From a virus, in the IMG/VR virus record IMGVR_UViG_3300008110_000404, positions 1 through 24,057 of that record: a DNA stretch of 24,057 nucleotides; one strand, 5' to 3'. Positions 7,791 to 14,513 of the stretch are shown here, piece after piece. The notes beneath the pieces were generated by a model, which was not told where the DNA came from, made no database searches, and saw nothing but the letters and a program-made list of their open reading frames with translations. Position 1 is the stretch's first letter; every line of letters begins with the position of its first letter. The position numbers and the translations under genes were made by a program.

Positions 7791-7800
7791 GATTAGCTCC

Positions 7801-8184
7801 TTAAGATACCGTTACTGTACCAACATTTGCTCTAGCCACCAAGTAGTTTGGTGTTAAAGCTGCATCAAAACTGCTGGCACCCCCAACTGGATTCCAGCCC
7901 CACTGAATATCACGACTGCCGCCTGTGGGATCGCCCCCTGCATTTGGCCCTGCAGTCACATAAGTTGTGTCTCTACGCGGGTTGCGTACAGCCTGCGGGT
8001 CATCCACCGGATACATACCCAACTGCAACTGCGGTTGATCGGGGTCCCAGCAAGTGTCGCACACCAACAGGTTGTACGTCTTGGTCTTGATGACCTCTTT
8101 GCGCAGTGCCGTTAATTTGAACTGGAAGCCACAGCGATCGCATATCGCGATACTGTTCTTACCAGAAGCAAATCTGTTGCCCAT
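7801..8184 (-). CDS. Zinc-ribbon-like virion-region protein
   Basis: The 127-residue protein starts MGNRFASGKNSIAICDRCGF. Cysteines at 15, 18, 42 and 45 (CDRC and CDTC) form two CxxC knuckles about 24 residues apart, the spacing of a zinc ribbon. After the second knuckle comes DPDQPQLQLGMYPVDDPQAV, then a Gly-rich linker and an end rich in small and beta-prone residues. Its ATG shares a base with the TAA of the adaptor-like gene (TAATG). Zinc ribbons in this position in tailed phages are usually structural elements rather than transcription factors, but either is possible. The linear C-terminal half has no recognised domain. Confidence 0.85.
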   Translation of the reverse strand: MGNRFASGKNSIAICDRCGFQFKLTALRKEVIKTKTYNLLVCDTCWDPDQPQLQLGMYPVDDPQAVRNPRRDTTYVTAGPNAGGDPTGGSRDIQWGWNPVGGASSFDAALTPNYLVARANVGTVTVS

Positions 8185-8885
8185 TATGTACCACTACCAA
8201 TAAACATTTGACGAGGAACAAACCGCACAGATGCCTTCTCGCGGTCTTCCGTAGATGCCAACTCCCAAGCCTCATCGTACTGTTGTTTCAGCACGGGCAA
8301 ACGCTCCGCACCACCGGGAACCTTAAGCGCCAAGTAGTAAGCCAAACCTGCAACCATGCAGGGTAAGAACCGGAACGGCACGTCCATCGTGTTCACGCCA
8401 TTACCCGCATCATCAATGCGGCGCAAGCGCCAATATACAAATGTATAAGTCTGTGAGTTGTCCGGCACAGGCCAAACGGTAATCGTAGGGATTTCCTGAC
8501 GGCGCTCAATCCACACCTGAATAGGTCTGGCTTGCTGTAATTTGTTTGGAATGGTTGCGTAAGTAGAAACACTGATACGCGTGATGGTCAAGTCCGCTTG
8601 AGTCGAGGCGCTCCCCGCGCCCGTGCGTATGACGTGCTCCATCAAGTCCACAGTGTCCGCAGGCAGGTTGTATGTGGCCGTACCGGGAACAAGAGGAATC
8701 GTCCCCTGCTCAAACGTCCACATGTTCAAACCACGGTTAGCCCAGTCAGCAAATAGAAGATTCAAACTTCGTCTTGCAGTGCGCAGGTCGTAGCCCGTGC
8801 GCATCTCAGAACCAGCGCGTTCAAACGCTTCCTCAACAACTTCCGTGAGGTCAAGATTAAATGCAGTGGTTCCAGAGACGGCCAT
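8184..8885 (-). CDS. Head-tail adaptor / tail-tubular-A-like connector protein
   Basis: The 233-residue protein opens MAVSGTTAFNLDLTEVVEEA and continues with FERAGSEMRTGYDLRTARRS and LNLLFADWANRGLNMWT (about residues 21-57), a helical block. It then has a beta block with GTATYNLPADTVDLMEHVIR, IERRQEIPTITVWPVPD and YTFVYWRLRRIDD, and a C-terminal helical block with FRFLPCMVAGLAYYLALKV and QYDEAWELASTEDREK. This order (helices with RTARRSLNLL, then TATYxLP, then YxxAxxLA-x-ExRE) is one I associate with podovirus gatekeeper/adaptor proteins such as P22 gp4-like or T7 gp11-like connectors. It follows the small basic protein gene with a one-base overlap. Confident on connector class, less on the exact family. 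Confidence 0.8.
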   Translation of the reverse strand: MAVSGTTAFNLDLTEVVEEAFERAGSEMRTGYDLRTARRSLNLLFADWANRGLNMWTFEQGTIPLVPGTATYNLPADTVDLMEHVIRTGAGSASTQADLTITRISVSTYATIPNKLQQARPIQVWIERRQEIPTITVWPVPDNSQTYTFVYWRLRRIDDAGNGVNTMDVPFRFLPCMVAGLAYYLALKVPGGAERLPVLKQQYDEAWELASTEDREKASVRFVPRQMFIGSGT

Positions 8886-9133
8886 TATTTCCTCGCAGTC
8901 TTAGCGGAATCAATAAACGCTTGGGCAGTGGGAGCACCCTTCTGTCCGGGCTTACGCATCTTTTCTTTAGACCCAGCGGCTATGCGTTTTTTCTTTGCGT
9001 GGATGTTGGCATACAAGCCAACAGGCCCACCCTCTTTGTACTGGGTAAAGTCAGTGTCATCCCTTCGGGCAGTCTTCTTACCCTTGGGCATTTTAGAGGG
9101 GGAGATGTCCCCCATCCCACGGCTAGCCATCAT
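8885..9133 (-). CDS. Small basic phage protein, unknown function
   Basis: The 82-residue protein begins MMASRGMGDISPSKMPKGKK. The middle is KEGGPVGLYANIHAKKKRIA and the C-terminal part is AGSKEKMRKPGQKGAPTAQA, closing with FIDSAKTARK. It is strongly positive with almost no hydrophobic core. Two adjacent ATG codons are possible starts; the second gives MASRG. It starts three bases after the upstream stop, and its stop overlaps the start of the connector gene. The GLYANIHAKKKRI segment is a pattern I recognise from phage neighbourhoods without assigned function. A DNA-condensing, internal head or scaffold-accessory role is plausible from charge. Confidence 0.8.
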   Translation of the reverse strand: MMASRGMGDISPSKMPKGKKTARRDDTDFTQYKEGGPVGLYANIHAKKKRIAAGSKEKMRKPGQKGAPTAQAFIDSAKTARK

Positions 9134-9136
9134 GGT

Positions 9137-9502
9137 TTAGCACATCTTTCCACGGGTCTTGCCTTTAATGGCAATACCGTCTGCACGTTTAGAAGCAGTC
9201 ATACCGCCTTTGGCGTAGCCCATGTCGCTAATTTTCTTACGATCTTTAGCGTCTTTAGCGTCTTGTTTGGCTTCTTGAACTGCATCGAAATTAGCTGGTT
9301 TTTTAACACCGCGCGACTCACGCTTCATTTCAGCAGCGGCTTCGCTTTTGTCCTGCTCTCTTTGTTTTGTAAGTTTGTAGTCGGCATAACCAGCCGCACC
9401 ACTCCCCGCTAACAAAGCTGGCCCTGCATTGTTTTCAAGAGCTTTAAAAACTTTGCCGCTTCCGCCACGACCTTCGTCGTACTCGTTAACGCTACGTTTC
9501 AT
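9137..9502 (-). CDS. Small charged protein ending in RADGIAIKGKTRGKMC
   Basis: This 121-residue protein starts MKRSVNEYDEGRGGSGKVFK. Residues about 25-45 are an Ala/Gly stretch (NNAGPALLAGSGAAGYADY), perhaps a short helix. Residues 46-92 form a long charged helix (EQDKSEAAAEMKRE, then VQEAKQDAKDAKDRKK). The C-terminus is a glycine-bearing linker and the module RADGIAIKGKTRGKMC (about 106-121), ending on cysteine. An AAGGA Shine-Dalgarno precedes the ATG. The protein shares only the last segment with its neighbours, which points to a functional tag rather than whole-gene duplication. No known domain is recognised. Confidence 0.8.
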   Translation of the reverse strand: MKRSVNEYDEGRGGSGKVFKALENNAGPALLAGSGAAGYADYKLTKQREQDKSEAAAEMKRESRGVKKPANFDAVQEAKQDAKDAKDRKKISDMGYAKGGMTASKRADGIAIKGKTRGKMC

Positions 9503-9511
9503 GGTGCGTCC

Positions 9512-9901
9512 TTAACAGGCTTTGCCGCCCATGTTCATCTTAACCATTGAGCCTTTGGTTTTACCTTTTGAAGCAACACCGTCAGCACGACTAGAGGCAG
9601 AGCCGCCAGCTTTTAAACCCGCGTGGGCTTTGGAAGCGGGTTTACCGGCATGTTTTGCCAATGCAGCGGGCATACCGCCACCAGCCATTTTGCTAGTGCC
9701 TTTTTTCTTAGCCATCATTGCCATGAAGCCAGCATTCATTTTAGAAGCCATAGTATCACCACCTTTTGAAAATTTGCGGCCCTTGTCCGCAGTTGTAAAA
9801 TCCTTGCCCACAGATTGCGGGACTCCTACTTTCTTAGCAAACGCTGGGTTGTTAGCCACCGCCGCCATGAAATTGTGTTGCTTCTTACTCGTCGACGGCA
9901 T
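9512..9901 (-). CDS. Small basic protein with SKKQxxFM start and ADGVASKGKTKG tail
   Basis: The 129-residue protein starts MPSTSKKQHNFMAAVANNPA. The opening S-x-S-K-K-Q-x-x-FM is similar to small DUF3008-like proteins that begin with a SK-x-Q-x-x-(F/L)M motif; that link is tentative. It continues FTTADKGRKFSKGGDTM, then a Met/Gly/Ala/Lys-rich region, and near the C-terminus SRADGVASKGKTKGSMV (about 104-120) before a short extension MNMGGKAC. Its ATG lies within the last codons of the holin candidate, with 17 bases of overlap in another frame. It is likely disordered and very basic. Function unknown. Confidence 0.8.
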   Translation of the reverse strand: MPSTSKKQHNFMAAVANNPAFAKKVGVPQSVGKDFTTADKGRKFSKGGDTMASKMNAGFMAMMAKKKGTSKMAGGGMPAALAKHAGKPASKAHAGLKAGGSASSRADGVASKGKTKGSMVKMNMGGKAC

Positions 9902-10079
9902 CTTTAGCCTTAGTACGTTTAGTTATTTCACGAACAGTATCAGACTCCCAGATACGAAGACCAAGGTAAATAATCGTGAACAAAGAGGCCAGAGGCGGGA
10001 GCCACGTAGCCATAACGCCAACAGTTGTCAAGACTGCTGCGCCATCTGCAACTGCTTTAGCTGTGTCGTGCTGAGTCAT
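9885..10079 (-). CDS. Small membrane protein, holin candidate
   Basis: The 64-residue protein starts MTQHDTAKAVADGAAVLTTV. Residues 14-44 are hydrophobic and interrupted by WLPP near 26-29, giving either two short helices or a kinked pair (AAVLTTVGVMATW and LASLFTIIYLGLRIW). A charged tail follows (ESDTVREITKRTKAKDAVDE). Size, hydrophobic hairpin and charged C-terminus fit the general design of small phage holins, and the family pattern with TxxGxxAxWLPxxxxLFTIIY is one I have seen annotated as holin or membrane protein in aquatic podoviruses. No endolysin is visible next to it, so lysis function is unproven. Its ATG overlaps the upstream stop (ATGA). Confidence 0.75.
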   Translation of the reverse strand: MTQHDTAKAVADGAAVLTTVGVMATWLPPLASLFTIIYLGLRIWESDTVREITKRTKAKDAVDE

Positions 10080-10393
10080 ACCATACGTCCTTTAGTCTTG
10101 CCTTTTGTAGCGCAGCCATCAGCCGCAGTTACATAGCCACCATCCTTACAATTCCAAGCCCTCAAAGACTTATTGATCCGTGAATCCGGATCGTTGGCTG
10201 TCTTTGCGCTGGTTAGCTTCTTTTTCATCCCTTCCATCCTCGCACAGAAAGAGTCTCGCCGGGAGCCGCCTTCTGGCTGGGGCGGTTTCAAATTCATACC
10301 TTGCGCTTTCGCGGAGGCTCGTCCCTTGGCGTTTAAACCGCCCTTGGGGTTCTTGCCTTCCTTCCTTGTCCATGCAGGTGATTTTGCCATCAT
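10076..10393 (-). CDS. Basic DUF6321-like protein with ADGCATKGKTKGRMV tail
   Basis: The 105-residue protein starts MMAKSPAWTRKEGKNPKGGL. The segment AWTRKEGKNPKGGLNAKGRA, followed by SRRDSFCARMEGMKKKLTS and RINKSLRAWNCKDG, is a pattern I associate with the DUF6321 family of phage proteins. To this is appended the C-terminal module AADGCATKGKTKGRMV. It is strongly basic with conserved-looking cysteines (FCARM, WNC). Of two adjacent ATG codons (10393 and 10390) the second has the better spacing from AGGAG; an in-frame TTG further upstream was rejected. The first ATG overlaps the TGA of the preceding 50-residue gene. Function is unknown; nucleic-acid binding is plausible from composition. Confidence 0.83.
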   Translation of the reverse strand: MMAKSPAWTRKEGKNPKGGLNAKGRASAKAQGMNLKPPQPEGGSRRDSFCARMEGMKKKLTSAKTANDPDSRINKSLRAWNCKDGGYVTAADGCATKGKTKGRMV

Positions 10394-10542
10394 TCGGCTC
10401 CTGTGCAAACATGTTCTTCAGCGTGGTACTGCTCGGCTGTTAACTGCTCATCCCAGTCTGTTCCTTCTTCATTCAAGATTTGCCACTGCTTGCCGCAGAG
10501 GTTGCAGGAGATGTGGGCGATGGATTCGTTTATTTCAGACAT
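10390..10542 (-). CDS. Tiny Cys/His-rich acidic protein (50 aa), possible zinc site
   Basis: I read this 50-codon frame directly from the sequence. It starts MSEINESIAHISCNLCGKQW and ends HAEEHVCTGAE. Cysteines 13 and 16 (CNLC) with His40, His44 and Cys46 could bind one zinc ion as CxxC plus HxxxH, although the gap between the halves is longer than in classical C2H2 fingers. The ATG shares a base with the TAA of the 817-residue gene (TAATG) and its TGA overlaps the next start, so it fits exactly between its neighbours. The acidic composition contrasts with the basic small genes that follow. Function unknown; a small structural or regulatory zinc protein is possible. Confidence 0.8.
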   Translation of the reverse strand: MSEINESIAHISCNLCGKQWQILNEEGTDWDEQLTAEQYHAEEHVCTGAE

Positions 10543-12995
10543 TATTGGCTCTCCACCTGTGCATCAAGGGCAAATGAAGTTTGGGCTACCGTGCCGTTAA
10601 TGTACACAATACGTGCGTATCTAAGAAACAACGAGGCGTTCAGTGTGGTGTATGTTGACGCAACCACAGCCACTTGAGCCGCAACACGCCAATTTGTACC
10701 ATCTCGGCTAACTTGAATCTGTAACCCGTTCGCCGCGCTTGCTTGGTCAGCAAACACAATTGCGTTAATGGATTGGTACACGCTCATCGTATCGCCAAAG
10801 TCCAACGTAGCACTTGTAAATGTTGCGCTGATAGCCAAGTTGGTTGTGGATAATGCGTACTGTAGGTTAACTGGAAACGAGTAAGCGTTTGACAGCGCAC
10901 CGCCGTTGTATGTCAAGAAAGTAGATATACGGAAATTGGTCTGCGCTGTTGCGCCGTTGACAAAACGCAAGCGGTAGTAGCGAGTTGAAATTGGTACGCT
11001 GAACTGTTGCCAGTTGGCGTTTGATGGGATTGCAACAGCCAAGGCTTGGTACCAGACCGTAGGCGTTGTGGAAGTCGTCTCAGTTCCAAGGTCAAGGTAT
11101 AACTGGCCGGGAACCAAACCAGCGGTGTGGTTAACGCCAATCACAAGTTGCGTGTTGTAGACAGTGCCAGATGTGGTGCTTGACGCAATGTTTTGCGATG
11201 TACCTGTAAAGGTTGCACCTGCCGCCAAGTTGGTGCTTGATTGCAGGGAATAAGTGTTGCTGTTAGTTGGAACAACACTTGAACCAGACACTGACACGCT
11301 TCCGCCGTTAACAGCCACTGGAACAGATGCAGAGTTTGCGCCGTTTGCTTGGACCTCTACACGCTCACGCAGGTATTCATAGATGCGAACAAACGAGATG
11401 CGTGCGTCAGTGCGGCGAATGACTGCTCCGCCCGTGTTTGTCAAAGTGAGGGGTGCTGGCAGAGTTGTACCAGTCAAAGGCTCTAAAACAAGTGTGGACG
11501 TGACTTGATCTACAACTTTGTAAGCCCCATCAAAGCCAAGATCAGCGCCTGTTGCCCTGTTGCGTAAACCATACACATTGACATAGTCGCCAATGACCAA
11601 AGACCAAGACGCGCTACCTCCCAACGTTAATTGAGTGGTTGTGCTTGATGCGTTTCCTATGACTGGGGTTGCAATACCTTGAATATTCAACGAACCTTGG
11701 GAACGAGAAACAAGGCCACCAGCAGATGTCGCACTTACAGAAGCTCCAAACGTCACAGTTAATGTTGTGCTTGTCGGTACAGAGGCAACTGGAACTTGCG
11801 CTGTTTGGTTTGCAAAGTTTGTGGAATCACCAATGCCGTATATGGTTATATAGTCGCCAGTTGTCAACCCGTGAGCTGCGGCTGTAGTGATTGTTGCGAC
11901 TGAAGATCCTGTTTTAACCGCCGACACAATCTTGCCATTGGGAATTGGCAAAGAATCCACGTTGGTAAAGCGAAAGCGAAGCGTGTACTGTTTTGTTGGA
12001 TCTGGAACAACCTGAGTGCGCAATACTCGGGAGGCTGGCATACTTGTTGAGTCAACGTTGGCATCAAGAGCCTGCGCCATGTCAGACTTCAGAATAAAAC
12101 GATATTCTGTAGTGGGCAAAAATGAGTAGGTGTACGGAGAGGCAATTGCTTGAACCGAGGCCGTTGAACCAGCCGTAACAGACTGATTGCCACCACCCGT
12201 TCCTGTTGGGAGCGAGTCACCCGCCGCCGATCTCAAATAAATAGACGCATTGGTTGTTGTTGCATTCTCAAAAATCTCCGACATGCCGTTTTGCGCGTAC
12301 CCAAGCGCTGAACGTAAATACACAAAGCCTTGGCTTGTGTAAGGTCCGACAGTAAGAGTTGGGATAGTGCCACCGGGGCCAGCAGCGCAATAAAACTGCG
12401 TAGCGCTAACAGTGTAAGAAACTACCACTGATGGGTAGTTCATCCGACTGTCACTTGTAACGCCCTTAATGCCAATACGCTTGCCCGGCACTAGGCCATG
12501 CGGCCCGGTTGTAGTAACAATTAAGGTTGTTCCGTTTTGAGAAATACTTGAAATCGCAATATCCGCAACAGGAGGGAGCGGTGTCTCGGTGCTCACCAAC
12601 TCCATCGACAGCTCTTGGCCCAGTGTGCGCTGAGACATTGACAGTCCCACCGATGTCTCAATAGGCATTGGAAAACTGCCAATGTAGGTCAGAATTGTCT
12701 CTGTGGCTGTCTGCAACGGGTCTTTGGAAATGACCAAGTAGCTGGCGGAGACGGCGTTACCGTCGGTCTGCACGATGTCGCCACTGCCCGTGGTCAGGTT
12801 CCAGTTAACGCCGGGTATGAAGTTCTCAAACGACTCGCGGAACTTACCTGTGATGTTTGCAGGAACAACTGGCAGACCATCAGGCTGCGCAATCGTAAAC
12901 CCATCTATTGATACAGGCAACGGATTGGACGGAGTCACGGGGGAACCCCCCGTGTTGATCGTCAATAGTTCCGTCAGGGCGACTACTGATGCCAT
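10542..12995 (-). CDS. Large beta-rich virion protein with HGL-xxGD repeats
   Basis: The 817-residue protein begins MASVVALTELLTINTGGSPV, followed by NPLPVSIDGF (about 24-33). It contains three copies of a strand-turn motif of the type HGL-xxG-xx-(I/V)-x-(I/V)-x-G: GPHGLVPGKRIGIKG at about 164, AAHGLTTGDYITIYG at about 373, and a degenerate VIGDYVNVYGL at about 467. Such segments occur in phage fibre and tail proteins as small barrel-like modules. The region 525-550 (RISFVRIYEYLRERVEVQA) is a possible helix, and the C-terminal third is Ser/Thr/Asn-rich beta-sheet with NGGSVSVSGSS. No enzyme motif is visible. Its position after small head-region proteins and before the DUF6321-like gene suggests a major virion component, perhaps an appendage or fibre. 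Role not certain. Confidence 0.85.
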   Translation of the reverse strand: MASVVALTELLTINTGGSPVTPSNPLPVSIDGFTIAQPDGLPVVPANITGKFRESFENFIPGVNWNLTTGSGDIVQTDGNAVSASYLVISKDPLQTATETILTYIGSFPMPIETSVGLSMSQRTLGQELSMELVSTETPLPPVADIAISSISQNGTTLIVTTTGPHGLVPGKRIGIKGVTSDSRMNYPSVVVSYTVSATQFYCAAGPGGTIPTLTVGPYTSQGFVYLRSALGYAQNGMSEIFENATTTNASIYLRSAAGDSLPTGTGGGNQSVTAGSTASVQAIASPYTYSFLPTTEYRFILKSDMAQALDANVDSTSMPASRVLRTQVVPDPTKQYTLRFRFTNVDSLPIPNGKIVSAVKTGSSVATITTAAAHGLTTGDYITIYGIGDSTNFANQTAQVPVASVPTSTTLTVTFGASVSATSAGGLVSRSQGSLNIQGIATPVIGNASSTTTQLTLGGSASWSLVIGDYVNVYGLRNRATGADLGFDGAYKVVDQVTSTLVLEPLTGTTLPAPLTLTNTGGAVIRRTDARISFVRIYEYLRERVEVQANGANSASVPVAVNGGSVSVSGSSVVPTNSNTYSLQSSTNLAAGATFTGTSQNIASSTTSGTVYNTQLVIGVNHTAGLVPGQLYLDLGTETTSTTPTVWYQALAVAIPSNANWQQFSVPISTRYYRLRFVNGATAQTNFRISTFLTYNGGALSNAYSFPVNLQYALSTTNLAISATFTSATLDFGDTMSVYQSINAIVFADQASAANGLQIQVSRDGTNWRVAAQVAVVASTYTTLNASLFLRYARIVYINGTVAQTSFALDAQVESQ

Positions 12996-13549
12996 TACAA
13001 GCTTTCAATAAAGGCTTGGTGCTTTGCCAAAATACTTGCTTTGGTAGCTTCTGCGTCTTTCTTGGCGGCTTCAGCATCAGCTTTGGCTTGTTCAGCAGCG
13101 GCGTTTAAACCTTCTGCTGCGGCCAATGCTTTTGTAGCTTTATCCTGTGCAGCAACCGCTTCGTCCATCAACTTTTGAGCAGCTGCAGTAGAGGCGGCGG
13201 CATTAGTTTCAGCAGTTTTAGCCTTGGCAGTGACATCCTTAGCCTTGGTTTGAGCCGTAGAAACAATGTCAGCAGCTTGCGTTTTAGCATCGGCCACAAT
13301 GGTTGTAGCGTCTGCATTGGCCTTAGCGACCAGTGCATCTGCCTCTTCCTTTTGAGCCGCAGCCTTATCACGCAAAGCAACAATCTCAGTAGCGGGGCCA
13401 ATGGCCTCCACGTACTTTTTGTTCTCTGCTGTAGCCGCTTCTAGTGCATCAACTTTGGCTTTGTAAGCGTCTGGGTTTGAGACTAACGCCAATAAATCCA
13501 AAAGTTGATTGCCGCTACCACTCCCAGTAATATCGGTAGAAATGCTCAT
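12995..13549 (-). CDS. Ala/Lys-rich coiled-coil virion protein
   Basis: The 184-residue protein has a short N-terminal region (MSISTDITGSGSGNQLLDLL) followed from about residue 30 to the end by a nearly uninterrupted alanine-, lysine- and glutamate-rich helix. Heptad-like spacing of Ala/Leu/Val is visible in EIVALRDKAAAQKEEADALV and AEGLNAAAEQAKADAEAAKK. No proline occurs after residue about 52. This strongly suggests an extended coiled coil. An excellent Shine-Dalgarno, GGAGG with six bases to the ATG, implies high expression. It lies between two beta-rich virion proteins and overlaps both neighbours. It could form a shaft, a whisker-like appendage or an internal virion rod. Low-complexity sequence means homology searches would be misleading without masking. 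Confidence 0.83.
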   Translation of the reverse strand: MSISTDITGSGSGNQLLDLLALVSNPDAYKAKVDALEAATAENKKYVEAIGPATEIVALRDKAAAQKEEADALVAKANADATTIVADAKTQAADIVSTAQTKAKDVTAKAKTAETNAAASTAAAQKLMDEAVAAQDKATKALAAAEGLNAAAEQAKADAEAAKKDAEATKASILAKHQAFIESL

Positions 13550-13878
13550 GCGTTACCTCCGCCACCGGCTTGGATAATTGTCAATGTAGCAGTGCCCGAA
13601 CCAGCAGAAGAACTAATCCTAATGCCTCGCACGGGGTATGCAATGTTGGAGTTAAGCGAAGCTGAACCAGTCAAGGTAGGATGGTCAAACCATGTACTTG
13701 TACCGGCTGTTGGGCTGTAACCAGCCGCAAAAATATCGTCAAAAGTGTATTGCACTTTGTACGTGATAGTCCCAGAGACAACCACAGCCAACCCCATGTT
13801 ACTGGGGGAGATGTAGGTGTCTACTGGGTAGACAGGGGAGTTGTTAATCCCCGTAACAGAAAGTACGACAGCACGCAT
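13546..13878 (-). CDS. Small beta-rich virion protein, unknown function
   Basis: This 110-residue protein starts MRAVVLSVTGINNSPVYPVD. It includes MGLAVVVSGTITYKVQYTFD, an aromatic turn around WFDHPTLTG, and SNIAYPVRGIRISSSAGSG before a glycine-rich tail IIQAGGGGNA. Alternating hydrophobic and polar residues indicate a beta-sandwich. The pattern VSGTITYxVQYTxDD followed by PVRGIRI is one I recognise from small conserved phage virion proteins with no assigned role. The end of the gene carries the GGAGG that serves as Shine-Dalgarno for the coiled-coil gene, so the last codons are under dual constraint. Head decoration or tail completion are possible roles. Confidence 0.83.
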   Translation of the reverse strand: MRAVVLSVTGINNSPVYPVDTYISPSNMGLAVVVSGTITYKVQYTFDDIFAAGYSPTAGTSTWFDHPTLTGSASLNSNIAYPVRGIRISSSAGSGTATLTIIQAGGGGNA

Positions 13879-13890
13879 TTTGCGCTCCTA

Positions 13891-14367
13891 TCAAGAAGAA
13901 GCGGGAACACTTGAGCCATCAGAATCACGAACAGCGTAAGCCATTACCAAAGTACCAGCGCCAGCACTTAAAGTACCGCTGCTTGCCATTGTGTAGGTAA
14001 TGATGTCATCAGTTGAACCTGAGTTAACCCATGAAGACATTTGAGCAGCAGTGCCAGTGAAAGTGATCACGCCAGCAGTACCGCCGGTAATAGCCGCGCA
14101 AGTGGCGATAGCTGTACCGTTTGCATAAATGGTGATAACACCGGATGTACCAGTGAATGTGGTGGTCTGCAAGAGCTGAATTGAAGTAATCAATGAGCCA
14201 GCAGGGATTGTGAATGCAGAAGATGCGGCGGTGTCGTTGTACGCTACGCCGTTTTTACTCTGGCAAACAATGGTGTTGCCCAAGTTGCGGATAGTGCCAG
14301 CAGTTGTGCCAGTAGTGTTTTTGACTGTGCCCAAGAGCCAAGGGCCAAGGTGAGTTGCGAATCCCAT
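13891..14367 (-). CDS. Beta-rich virion protein, first gene after the capsid terminator
   Basis: The 158-residue protein begins MGFATHLGPWLLGTVKNTTG and continues GTTAGTIRNLGNTIVCQSKN. The rest is Thr/Ser/Ala/Gly-rich beta-strand, with FTIPAGSLITSIQLLQTTTF and GVITIYANGTAIATC, and ends RDSDGSSVPASS. It has no recognised enzyme motif. The composition and position next to the major capsid gene favour a capsid-surface or other virion component. It is preceded by AAGGAC as Shine-Dalgarno and by a 146-base gap with a terminator, so it probably relies either on read-through or on its own promoter. I found no convincing -35/-10 pair in that gap. Confidence 0.85.
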   Translation of the reverse strand: MGFATHLGPWLLGTVKNTTGTTAGTIRNLGNTIVCQSKNGVAYNDTAASSAFTIPAGSLITSIQLLQTTTFTGTSGVITIYANGTAIATCAAITGGTAGVITFTGTAAQMSSWVNSGSTDDIITYTMASSGTLSAGAGTLVMAYAVRDSDGSSVPASS

Positions 14368-14391
14368 GATATGTCCTTACATACAAGTTAA

Positions 14392-14434
14392 GTACATCAA
14401 TCGGTATGTCGTCAGCCGGGACTGTTTGATGTAC
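14392..14434. repeat. 9-bp inverted repeat GTACATCAA / TTGATGTAC with 25-base loop
   Basis: GTACATCAA at 14392-14400 is matched exactly by TTGATGTAC at 14426-14434. It lies just upstream of the gene starting at 14367 on the minus strand and downstream of the capsid terminator. A hairpin in the leader or a binding site are both possible. A related 10-mer GATGTACCGG occurs at 14429-14438 and again at 14518-14527, the latter within the capsid gene end. Confidence 0.6.
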
Positions 14435-14462
14435 CGGAAAGCCCGGATTAAAGACAATATAC

Positions 14463-14493
14463 AGCAAAAGAAAAAGGGGCACAAGGCCCCTTT
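14463..14493 (-). terminator. Intrinsic terminator after the major capsid gene
   Basis: On the minus strand AAAGGGGC, a five-base loop and GCCCCTTT form a perfect 8-bp stem (plus-strand positions 14473-14480 and 14486-14493), followed by a CTTTTTCTTTT-like tract. It starts about 20 bases past the capsid stop codon. It should reduce expression of downstream genes relative to the capsid gene. Confidence 0.88.
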
Positions 14494-14513
14494 CAAATAT
14501 TTCCGAAGAAATA

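Noticed and set aside
9522-10136. 204-codon plus-strand frame
   Set aside because: Antisense to three coupled minus-strand genes whose starts and stops interlock; hydrophobic composition is the complement of Lys/Gly/Ala codons.
13168-13401. 77-codon minus-strand Leu/Arg/Pro-rich frame
   Set aside because: Out-of-frame reading of the alanine/lysine-rich coiled-coil gene, typical of low-complexity DNA.
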